Positions 12,901 through 24,900 of a stretch of DNA of 64,000 nucleotides are shown here, one piece after another (position 1 is the stretch's first letter; the number at the start of each line of letters is the position of its first letter). A program made the translations under genes and the position numbers. Below the pieces are notes generated by a model that saw only the letters and a program-made list of their open reading frames with translations, did no database searches and was not told the origin of the DNA. Source of the stretch: Antedon mediterranea (Eukaryota; Echinodermata; Crinoidea; Comatulida; Antedonidae); contig NC_092673.1 of NCBI RefSeq assembly GCF_964355755.1, forward strand, positions 8,687,001 to 8,751,000. Direction: 5' to 3'.

Positions 12901-15900
12901 TTACAATATACAGAACAATATAGAATTGAGAGTGCATATTTGTTTTTTGGTGAATTGTAAGAATAACATTGTAAATCACTGCAGTAAACTATTTATTGGT
13001 CTAAATATATTTCATCATCTGATTCTGATAGTTTCTCTTTTCATTTAAATTGAAAAAATATTCAATCATTAATATTCGCACTTTCATTTTTAAGATTAAC
13101 ATAAAAATGATCAACGTATTTTATAATTTTCTGGTGACGAGATATCTTCATATATTTTGTATTTAAAAATGTTGAATTATGATTACAATTTTAGATTGAA
13201 GTGATAGCCATGAAGGAGCTGGCTTGTGTAAGTGACCGTGTCATTTTTGAAATGGCCCTTGATTGGACAAGAAGAACTGTGAGACATGGTTCTGACATTA
13301 CCACTCTGATGCAATCGGTATGTGATATATAGAATACTGTTGAGTACCAGATGATAGTTGACCTTTAACCTTTTTGTCAATAAGTGCAATGGTACAGCAA
13401 GCTAATATCTGTCCTATGCTTTTAAAGTAAAATAAAATTTTCAGTTATATTTTAGTTTTAATATGGATGCAAAGAATAGTTATGTTGACTCTGAGATGAG
13501 AGAGAGTTTTTTAAATATAAATGATTTATTAACAAAAAGTAAATAAATAATAATTTCTTTGTGTTGTACACCCCAGTCATTCTAGTCTTCGTCCGGTACA
13601 GTTTTAAGATATAACATGGTATCAAGCATGTTATTAACATGCTCTAGTGGTAAACTTAAATATACATACCAGAAGCGAGTTAAAATACTGTTCATTCTAA
13701 ACGCATCAATCATCAGCTTTAACGCCACAAAACATCCCTTATCTCAGAGGGAGGTCTTCCGTTTCGGAATAAACCTAATCAGTACTAAATTTATTACTAA
13801 TTTTAAATTTGTAAAAAACAAAAACAATTTACTGGGTAAAGATTAGTTTTACCCGTACACTCTATTTTGTAGGAGATGGACAGTAATAACACTTTCATGA
13901 AGGTATTAATTCCACACCAAAAACATTTTTAGAACTGGTCATTCTTGCATAATCCAATCGATTTAACCATGGAAATTCAAATATAGAAATTTTTTCACTA
14001 ATAAAATTGGTTTTTCATTTCACAGTGACCTAAAAATACTTTATTTAAACGTTGTTTACAAATTATATTAATAGGTTCAAACTTTGTTGTTGACTGAGGG
14101 AAATTTACTTAAAGACGTTAATGAGATGGAGAACCTCGACCCAGAACTGATCTTGGACTATGGTCTGTGTGAACAAGCCAATGTAGAGTTAACGCCAGAC
14201 AAAAACATCTGCAATAACAACTCTACTAATAAATTATCACCATGTAACAGCATTGCCTCGCGTAAGCTTATTCTGACTCCACAAGATCTTAAATCCGAAA
14301 AGAAATTTAAAAATAAATGGAAGGTCATTGCGTCTGCAGACATGGAAGGTAAGCTTTAAATGTACAGTGAAATATCAGTGCCAATTAATTATTTATTCAT
14401 TTATTCATTTTAGTTTTATTTCAGAAACAGATGTCCATAGTTACAAAATCCATTGCATAAATAAGTTTATATAAAAAAGGCAGACAAAAAAAAAACACCG
14501 GCATCAGATCAGGCCTAAAAAAAAAAATTGTTTGTTTGCTGTCAAGTTTTTTTTTTTTTTGTAGGGTGGGCGGGTGGAAAAAAGTTTTTTTTTTTTTTTT
14601 TTTTTAAGGTTAATTTTTCTGTTAATTGTACGCGAATTTGAGAGTAACAAAACACACTGAATAAAACAACGAGCTCAAACATCTATTCATAATTTGTTTC
14701 ACACTTTAATTCTGTTTTGGGCGCGTTAGGCTAGCCTAGGCTAGGCCTACTACACAGTAGGTCGTTGTTAGCAGGCCTAATTAAATATTTTAGAAGTTAT
14801 AGTGTACCGTATTAGCAGGCCTAATTACCGTACTGACGCGGGTATAAGCCCACCCCCCTCGAACATGAAATCACGTCAAGTTTGGGGGGTGGGCTTATAC
14901 CCGAGGATCCAAAAATGCAGATCGTCAAAAACAGCACATGTACACTGTGTATTCCACCATGCGAGCGAGCGCCCTCACGTGTACGACGTTGCCTCTAAAT
15001 ACACGAGGTCAAAGAATATATATCACGAGGTGTAGAGTGTCGGAAAATCAAGTTTATAGTTCGTGTAATTTATCGTAGAATATCTTATTTTAAACATCAA
15101 TTTAACAAGAATTTATCAAGCAGAAAAGCAAGTATACAATGTTCGTTAAATAGAAATGTACCAAAGAAATTTAATAAGCTTGTTTATGGCAGCCGATACC
15201 AAATAGTGGTTTTCCGTTTTGGCGACTTGTAGCGTCGAGTGTGAAGCGAGTGTAAACAAAACAGGACCGCTAGGCCTCATATGGCCTAGCGTATATTAGC
15301 CTAGCTTGGTTATGATCAAAGGTAGGTGTATTCGGTGTATGGACGTCGCCAAATACAAAATAATGTATTACGACACGCACTGTAGATCTTCGAATTAATG
15401 GGTGGGCTTATACCTGAGTGCCTCATTTTTCATGAAAATTAGTCAAAAGTCGGGGGTGCGCTTATACCCGAGTATGGGCTTATACCCGCGTCAGTACGGT
15501 AAATATTTAAGAAGTTATAGTGTACCGTATATTTCGGTGTATAAGTCGCACCTGTGTATAAGACGCACCCCCTAACTGAGAGTAAAATATTGGTATTTTG
15601 TATATCGTCAATCTATAAGACGGCCGCGCCCAGCCTCAACAAGAAGGGAAGTCCCCCATTCCGTCAGTTCTTTCTAACTTGTTATTCATGAGTTTCGCAC
15701 CCGCAACATCGAGTGCATGACCGCACGTGTGTGTGGACTAGCCTCGCTCGATCCTTTTATCGAGAGGCGCACGTTTTCAAGGACAATCGTATTCGATTAG
15801 TATCTATGTATCCTAGAAGTGTGTACGCTAGGTCTATGCTATAATCAACTGGAGAATATACTAGTCGAATACTGTACACCATGTGGTTGCCAAGAAAAGG

Positions 15901-18900
15901 GCTTGCTCGCGCTGGGGGTACGACGGTCGTGTGTATAACTATAATACTATTCCAATCATAAACGTTTACAAATGAAATTTTATCGGAGCGCCTAAAACAG
16001 CTCCATAATGAACAAATCTTTTTATCATATTTAGTACAAAATCACGCTAAAATGCCTTGAAAACTAGCAGGTTGCTGTTACGCTAGTACACTGCAGCTAG
16101 GCTAGGCCTACTCTTTAGTAATAGGCCTAGGCCTTACCTTAAAAAGCCCAGGCCTAGCCAACGAGGTGGCGATATCTGTGTGTTGAGGCATTTATGTTCG
16201 GTGTATAAGATGCACCCTTAATTTAGAGGTTAAATTTGCGTGTCAAAAGTGCGATTATACACCGAAATATACGGTACGTTATTATTTTTATTGTTTCATC
16301 CTCGCACACTCGATTTTTACACCTTTTCGGCCAAAAAAAATCATAAAAAAACTTTTTTTTTTAAAGCGTCCTCAACATAAAAAAAAATCTGTTTTCTTAT
16401 CTTCGCCCCAAATTTTTGGCGAAATTAAGGGCGGCGGATGACAGCAAACAAACTTTTTTTTTTTAGGCCTCATCTCAGGATCTCAATTGTACATGTGAAT
16501 TTTTATTGTTTTTAAATTATCGCAAATTGGAATCCCAAAATCCTTTGAATTAAAGATGAAATGGTTTTCAAATTATTAAAGATATTGAACATGTATAAAA
16601 ATTAATATGGCATAAATAAGAGAAATAAATCTCATTAAAACAAAGTTAGATACAGTGTTTAAAATTATGGTTGTGACTTGACCAGGACCGTAGTCGGAGA
16701 CCATTTGTATACAATTCGAATTATAATTTTTATATGGATGTCTACTCCATTTCAAATACTGTTGCTTATCTTTATTAAAGAGGCAGCAAGTTAAAACTTG
16801 TAAAATTGAGTTAAAACTCATAAGAGTGAGATAAAACTCTTAAAACTGTCTTGGATCAATGATAATTTGTTTGATCTCTCAATCCTTTCCTGATAGGCAT
16901 AAAGATTTTTAATCTCATTTGTCATTATGAAAAAAGGTTCTTTTTTTATTGCAAACTTGTTTAAACGTATACCGATTAATTATTAAATATACAGGAGTCA
17001 CGTAAAGCAAAAACTATATCTTCAACCATGCTAATACCACCAACTTTTAATGCTTGTTGAATGTTAGAAATTGCCGGCTATGTTGTTTCTACAATCTTAG
17101 TGCAGCCTAAGCCTTGCTTAATAGCTGGTCTGTGTATGGTAGCCTATCTCATCCTGATGACGAGTTCAAATCTAGTTTGATTATTCTTTCCTTAGCATCA
17201 ATTTCATCAAGCTATTAATAAAACAATTGTGAAAAAAATGTTAACAAATATGATTTAAAAATTAATAATATCATCATCATCAGAAAACTCATTGTTTTAT
17301 AGGGTGTATGAATCATAGGTATGATTTATTACAAAATTTAAAGGGGAATAAATGATTGTTTCATTTGTTTAATTTTCAAAAATGTTACAGTTGAGGATAT
17401 GCACCTTTTTTAATTTTTGAAGATGACATACTGTAATAGTAAAAAGGATTCATTGTGGTACTGTATATCTGTATCAAATGGTTTAAAACATAGTAAATAC
17501 ACAGGGATCTTTATTCAGGTGTGTATGTGATTTGATTTGCAGTGATACTGACTTGCAGTACTAATATCACATCCCATCATGGAATAAAATATAGATTTTA
17601 TCTTTATTATAGTTTATAAATATATATTCTGACAAATTATTAACGAATTAAAATCTACTTTAGTTCCATCCAGTTTTTTTATTTTACAATTGAAACGATG
17701 AGATGTTATTAATTATATATATTGATCTTAATATTTTATTCAAGGTTAACTTAATTTATTCAATAGATCAGTTGTTTGCAGTTTAGATAACATTGATAAA
17801 ACCTACTGTAATATGTACATAATCAGCACTTCCGTTAACTCAGTTTTTGTTTATTTAATACCAAATCAATTTATTTATTCAAAAGTTGCACTGACAATTT
17901 TCATCTATTTCATAAAAATATTTGATAAACTTAATTTATTATTATTTTTACCTTCTTTTTAACGTTTTAACCACTGAAGAAATAGGTTTATTATTATCCA
18001 TGAAAAAATAACATTTAACAATGCATATTTCAATGAATAAGTAAAACTTATTGCATGAATAAAAAGTGATTAGTTCATAAATTGAAATGTACTGATATCA
18101 TTCACTGTATTGAATTAGATAATTTATGAATATTTCTACATGCTTTCAGTGTTGATTGACTGAAGTCAACAAATAATCAAGAATCAGATTCTACAATATC
18201 AAGCAAAATTGTTTTCTAATTTAACTAAATTTCCTTGCTTTAAGTGCATGTGATTTAATTTTTTTCCCGATTAGTTATTACATTGTATTTATAAAATGAT
18301 ATGGTAAATTGTGACATGAATTCATATGTATAATTCAACAGAGTCCTTATTACGTTTTAATCATAAAGGTTATTTTTAATTTTGTGGAGCTATAACAGAT
18401 TGAATTTAAAGATGAAAATAAGTGACCCATGTTATTCACACAGGTCTCGTTGCACAACTATGACGTCAATAGGAAATATATGCTTCACAACTTCACGTAA
18501 ATGTTGATATGTTGACAAAGTTACGAAATGTTTTAAACTAAGATGCGATCTGCACAAAAATAGCAGTAAGAAAGAAGAATAACAAAGAAATAATTAACAC
18601 TAACAGGATAATTAACAAGAAGTTATTAGCTATAGTGCAAATAACTACCGTACTGACACGGGTATAAGCCTATACTCGGATATAAGCCCACCCCCGACTT
18701 TTATCTAATTTTTATGCAAAATGAGGCACTCTGGTATAAGCCCACCCATTAATTCACAGTAGCCAAAACGTAAAACCCCTATTTGGCATCGGCTACAATA
18801 AACAAAAAATAAAATTTCCTTGGTACATTTCTATCTAACGAACATTGCTTGATTACTTGCTTTTCTACTTGATAAATTCTTGTTCAATTGACGTTTAAAA

Positions 18901-21900
18901 TAAATGACACAAACTATAAGTTTGAATTTCGGGCAACGAACACGTCGCAACATATCGTGAGGGATGTCCATGATTGAATACACAGTACAGTAAAGTACAG
19001 ACAATCTGCATTTTTGGATCCTCGGGTATAAGCTTACCCTCCAACTTTACATGTCAGTACGGTAATAACACAAAATGCTTACAATACGTACATACTACAT
19101 GATTTTGTTTGTATCCATTCATTATGATATTGTACTTGTAATTGTACAGTAGATGCAATATAATAATTTTTACAAAAATGTTCACTAATAAATATGTGTA
19201 ATTTAAATATGTATGTAAATTACATTAGTAACATTTTAAGGATTTTTTTATTTGCTTTTTTTTTAAATAGAAAATAATTGGAAAGTTAAAGGTTTAAAAT
19301 TGATTGAGTAATGCAAGTTGAAAGTGCTAGTACAGTAGTTTACATTAAAATAGAAAGCATGTCATGGGGTAATTTACTGTATATTCAAGTGGCACTGTCA
19401 GATGTATTGGATTACCCCCAGTATACAGGTTAAAGAACACGTGAAACAACATTGAACAGCATGTCAAGCCATGCTAGGAAAGGTCAATGCTAATTGGCTA
19501 CAAACGATTTGTATACTGTACACCAACGCATAACAAATACCTTCATTATACTATCAAATAAATTACATACAAAAATATTACCTACACAACCATTGAAATT
19601 GGATACAAAAATCATTAATGTTAATACTATCTCTTAATAGGCATTTAGGATTTTTATTTGTTAAGGGAACTGATGGTTGATTGGTTTGTAGAAATCTTAA
19701 TATTTCTTTTGATGTTGCCTGGTTACTATATGTCTTTGCCAATATCAATATCCTTAGGCTTAGGATGTTGTATGCACAAGCTCAGTGCTTTTGCTGCTCC
19801 ATTTCTTTGAAACTAAACTTCCCGAACATGTTAAATCTGCAAATTCATTGAACTCCTTTAAATCAAATCTTAAAAGATCTTTATCATCTGCATTGTGGTG
19901 TTGTGTCAACGCGCCATGAGCAACTAATTCTTTATGAAAACCCGCGCAATATAAGATTTCCTTATTATAAGAGCGTGTGATAACTTGCATTATTATGTAA
20001 GGTTGTATTTTATTAAAATTACAGTATTATACAGATATTACTGGCTTGTTTAGAGGCGAGCACTGGGGGAAAATATAGTTCCCATAGAAAATGCAATATC
20101 TGTCCATTGAGATATTTCCAGCGTAGCTACCATAATATGTTTAGATGCTCTTTCTATTTTTTTCAGTTTTTTTATTGATCTTTTGTTGAGTTTTGTAGGC
20201 ATGTTAAATGCACTCACACTTTTATCCATTGTCATTGATATCAATTGTGGTAACATGTGAAAATCACACAGGCAATGACCCATCAGTTTTAACAAATTAA
20301 TAATATATCAAGCATCAATTGATTTTAACACCAACAGACCAACAAGTGAAATTAATTATTCATGATCGACACAAATGGTCCAATTAAACATTATTTATTT
20401 CTATTCATATGAAAATATTTCAAATAAAATTTTCTATTATTTCCTCCATAAAACATGAAGTATCTATTTGAATATACTTGTAATAACGTTTTGTTTTTTA
20501 GGAGAACGGTATGTAGCTGTAGCGCTACTAAATGGTATCTTAAGTTCAATAACCTTATATGAAAAACCAACCACACCTCGATCATCGCCATCTCCTAGAA
20601 TGCACCGAATATTATCAATCGACTCTGAATGTTCACATCCCCTGCTGGCCCAGATGAAGAATGCAAAGTCGGCCATTGGAACTGCAGAAATAGATGGCAA
20701 GCTCATTGCATTAGGTAAGTTTGATGTCGTGCCACCAGTCTACGTAGATGTAAAGTAATTCTGCACATTCACAGAAACATATGAGCATGTCTAGAATGAC
20801 TGGTATACTCAATAGCCAAACACGCACCAGCCCAGAGTGAGCTGGTAGTATAAAGTTTAGTCTCAAATAAAAAAATAAACACATCCTTTAAAAACCTCAA
20901 CCATTCAGTCTTTTTAGCTAGGCTGCATACATTACCTCAAACATACAGATGTCTTTTTAGCTAGGCTGCATACATCCACCTTAAACATACAAATGTCTTT
21001 TTAGCTAGGCTGCATACATCACCTTAAACATACAGAAGTCTTTTTAGCTAGGCTGCATACATCACCTCAAACATACAGATGTCTTTTTAGCTAGGCTACA
21101 TACATCACCTTAAACATACATAAGTCTTTTTAGCTAGGCTGCATACATCACCTCAAACATACAGATGTCTTTTTTGCTAGGCTGCATACATCACCTCAAA
21201 CATACAGATGTCTTTTTAGCTAGGCTGCATACATCACCTCAAACATACAGATGTCTTTTTAGCTAGGCTGCATACATCACCTCAAACATACAGATGTCTT
21301 TTTAGCTAGGCTGCATACATCACCTCAAACATACAGATGTCTTTTTAGCTAGGCTGCATACATCACCTCAAACATTTATTTAGGGAGACACCCCTAATAA
21401 GGGGACACTTTTGCACAAAATGGGCAATATATGTTTCAACACTACAGACACCCCTATTAAGAAGGAAACATTTTTTCCATCACAAAAACAATAAAAAAAG
21501 AAAATATAATTATTCATATATTTCAATAATAAAAAAATGGATCAACTGGACAATTATGATATGATTGTTGGATTCGAACCCACGATCTCATGATCAGTAG
21601 TCCAACACACTGTGCCACACACCCAAACATATTATACAGTATTTGCAAAAACCATACTAAAAAAGTACAACTAATTGTTCTATAACTATTGACCTTGAGA
21701 TTTAACACTGATTTGTCTCTTAATGTGTTTTTCAGTTTCTATTTATCATCATTGGTTAAAATGTTGTACTGGTCTTAAAGTCCATGTCATGTCAGATTAT
21801 GCACACTACAAAAACATATATTTAATAATATGATGTATAAGTTAATAAAGCTTCTAATCGCAAACAGAACTAATTAATTGTGTTGATTCAATTTACATTT

Positions 21901-24900
21901 AAATTATTTTTTTTTAATTGTTTTTACTGTTTTGCTTGAAATAACTCTGAAATTTGTGCACGCTTTTTCTATGTACTATTCATATGAGAGTGAAATCTGG
22001 AATAAATTAAATTGGAAATAAAAATAATATACAAACGTGCATTCATATGTTATTCTGTGGACTAGTAAAATAGTTTCAAGTTTCAATTTATTTTTACAAA
22101 AAGTAAAACAGGTTATAAAATAAGAAGCATTGTGAATGTATTGTAAGGAAGACCAATAAGACTAAGAGCATAGCTCGTAACAGATGGTCACCTAAAAAAA
22201 AATATATATATAAAAAGTAAACAAAATAAATAAAACAAAAATATAATAAGTTAAAAAAGATATAAAAATTGAATAAATATGAATACACATACATATACAT
22301 ATGGAAAGTATACACTTAAAAGGTTCTTATAAAAGTATACATGCATATAAAAAAAAGTATCACATATGTATACATATTTATAAATAAATTGAGAAAAAAC
22401 AAAAATGGCAAAAATCAACTAATAATATCAAATGGTATTTCTCTTATAGGTAAAAAATAATCATATGTAAAAAACATGTGCTTAAACTAAATATGCAGAT
22501 AAAAGATACTCTTTGAATTTAATTTTAAAGTGAGCTAGATCTTGTGAGAACAATGCTAGTCTCACAAGCCCATGTCAATTGTTTCAGGATTAATCCTTTG
22601 ATGATTGATTTTTAATTAAGTAAGCAATTAATAATGAAAACATTTCTTCTGGTTTCGATTCGTATAATAATAATATAAGTAGTTCTTTGATAGTAAACCA
22701 ATAAAACTTACGTTGGCAAGACAGTTTCGTCTAGCTGTCAGCTTGACTTCTTCAAAACCAGAATTAAAGAGCACAAGAAAGATGTTGAGGAAAACACACA
22801 GAACATGCAGACGCGTGCATCACGGAAAGTTTCGTCCTCCATTTTACATAAATCAGCAATCACGGACCATATGACCACACACAACCACATACCTAACTGG
22901 GATAAGATAGAGATACTACACAAAGAACAAGTTTGGCTTAAACGTAAAATTAAAGAAAGCATCAGCATAAGAAAGCAAAATAAAAATACAAAGATGAATA
23001 GAGACGAAGGCGCGCACCAACTATCTCACATTTACGATCAGCTTCTGACGACGACTGGTCCCCTAGGCTACACAACAAAATCATCTAGTGGCTGGAAAGG
23101 AGACCAATCGGCGCCATAACGCATCATAGCAACTGAAGAAGTCAAGCTGACAGCTAGACGAAACTGTCTTGCCAACGTAAGTTTTATTGGTTTACTATCA
23201 AAGAACTACTTATATTATTATTAAGCAATTAATATTTGGATCTACAGGTAGCCCCTGGTTAAAACACATCCCCTCCTCTACTTCCAGGAAAAGTTGCAAG
23301 AGGGAAAGAAGCTCTATATTAAATACATTGATAACATTATGCACATTTATCCTATTATTATACAGTAGGATTCTGTGAATTGATCGAATATGTTCGGTCA
23401 AGCATGTAACCATTTTGTTTTCTTAGGACGCCTATCATTATCTGATGTGTTCCAATTATTCATGGCTATTAACTATGGCTTTATTCAGATTATGATAAAC
23501 ATCATCAAAGCCTTGTGTTTAAGCCATTTATGTACTATACTCACAGGTCTCGCTCTCCTTTTCTAGCATTATAATTTATAGTACTGTATTATTCATTAGT
23601 TGATAGAATCATCAGTGTAATGTCTTTATGGTATCACTATGGGCCTGACATATGTAATGGTGGTGTACAGTAATTAAATTGTTCACCCAAAAAAAAAACA
23701 CAACCAAATTTAATACCAAAAAACCACAGGGTGAAAAAAATGCTAAAAAAAACATGGGTGTTAAAAGGACCATACAAATTTGGTGGATTTTTCAACCCAA
23801 ACAAAGTTCAAGGTGATTAATTATGATGATATTAAACGAGTACAGTTCAGCTATTAATTACTGCTTCGTTCCAACACCTAACCCTTCGTAGCCTACGCGT
23901 GAGGCATTGTTTTTTTATCGCAAACCCATGAAATATGTCTTTTGATCGCAATCCCACACGCTCCCACGAAAGGTATTGGTTTTTTATCGTAAACGTATTA
24001 CTTTTGGATTGGATTTGCTATGCCTCCGATGGTAGGGTGTTAAATATACACACCATTATTACCAGCTATCAAAAGATAACAATGCTAGTTTAATAGCCCA
24101 CCTTGGATCAACGAATTCTACCCCTACAATTACGCCCGAGTAGGCCTGCCTAGTCACAGGCCTTGGCTATACCCAGAGCCTAGTGATTGTTGATATTAAA
24201 TATTAATATAAAACTGCTTTATTTCCATTTCGTCATACGGGAGTTTTTAGAAAACTTGATAGAAAACTTGATTTAAATGAATATATTCCATGTTAAAATA
24301 TCACAAAATAATACTATGATATTGAATAAAAAATCATTAAAAATATGAACTAATTAGCCAATACCGCTAATAGAAATAAAATAATATATTATTATATTAA
24401 ATGTTATATATATATATGGATTTTATAAACACACCTACTGTAGTGTTAATTATGTCAACAACCAAACAATCCCAAGTCTAGCAAGGCTAAAACGCCTAGG
24501 CCTACTACTAGCTAGGCTGAAAGGCAAAACCTCGAGGCAACTGGAACTCATCTAGGCTAATTATGTTTTTTACAACGATTCCACGTCTTGTTTGTAGAGA
24601 TGTTCCCATTAATTAATCAAAATCCTACAAACGATCTAAAGCTAATTTAAATGTATTTTTGATCTTAATTAGTACATATATATCACCAAAAATGTATTTC
24701 CATCGCGAAAAACCAGTCATAACATTCAAATCGCGGCGAAAGTAGAAAATAGGTGGCGCTGTTGTATTTTAAAAGCAATAGTATAAAACAAAATTTTTTT
24801 TTCGTACACAAAGAAAAGTACTATTAACTGATCGTTTAATGGTGCGTACTATTGCACGTCGTGTGACCCACAATCGTCCAATCAAATGACAGGAATTTAT

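Larger units (their letters stand above)
14511..16470. mobile_element. Composite element in intron 5 with AGGCCTAAAA ends
   Basis: The outer ends are inverted copies: AGGCCTAAAAAAAAAAA then TTTGTTTGCTGTCA at the left, and the complement at the right. The 1.96-kb interior holds a duplicated segment and two separate TA-flanked MITEs (14828-15499 and 15525-16274). I found no clean target duplication at the outer ends, so the outer unit is less certain than the inner ones. Confidence 0.5.

Noticed and set aside
20908-21376. CRISPR-like array
   Set aside because: Direct tandem repeats with no variable spacers, in an animal intron; it is a minisatellite.
21523-21625. tRNA gene on the minus strand
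   Set aside because: The B box is good, but no acceptor stem and no proper anticodon arm can be drawn; a SINE head fits better.
23134-23223. Hammerhead ribozyme in the Penelope arm
   Set aside because: The core CUGANGA is not present (CTGACAG instead), so only the GAAAC part fits.
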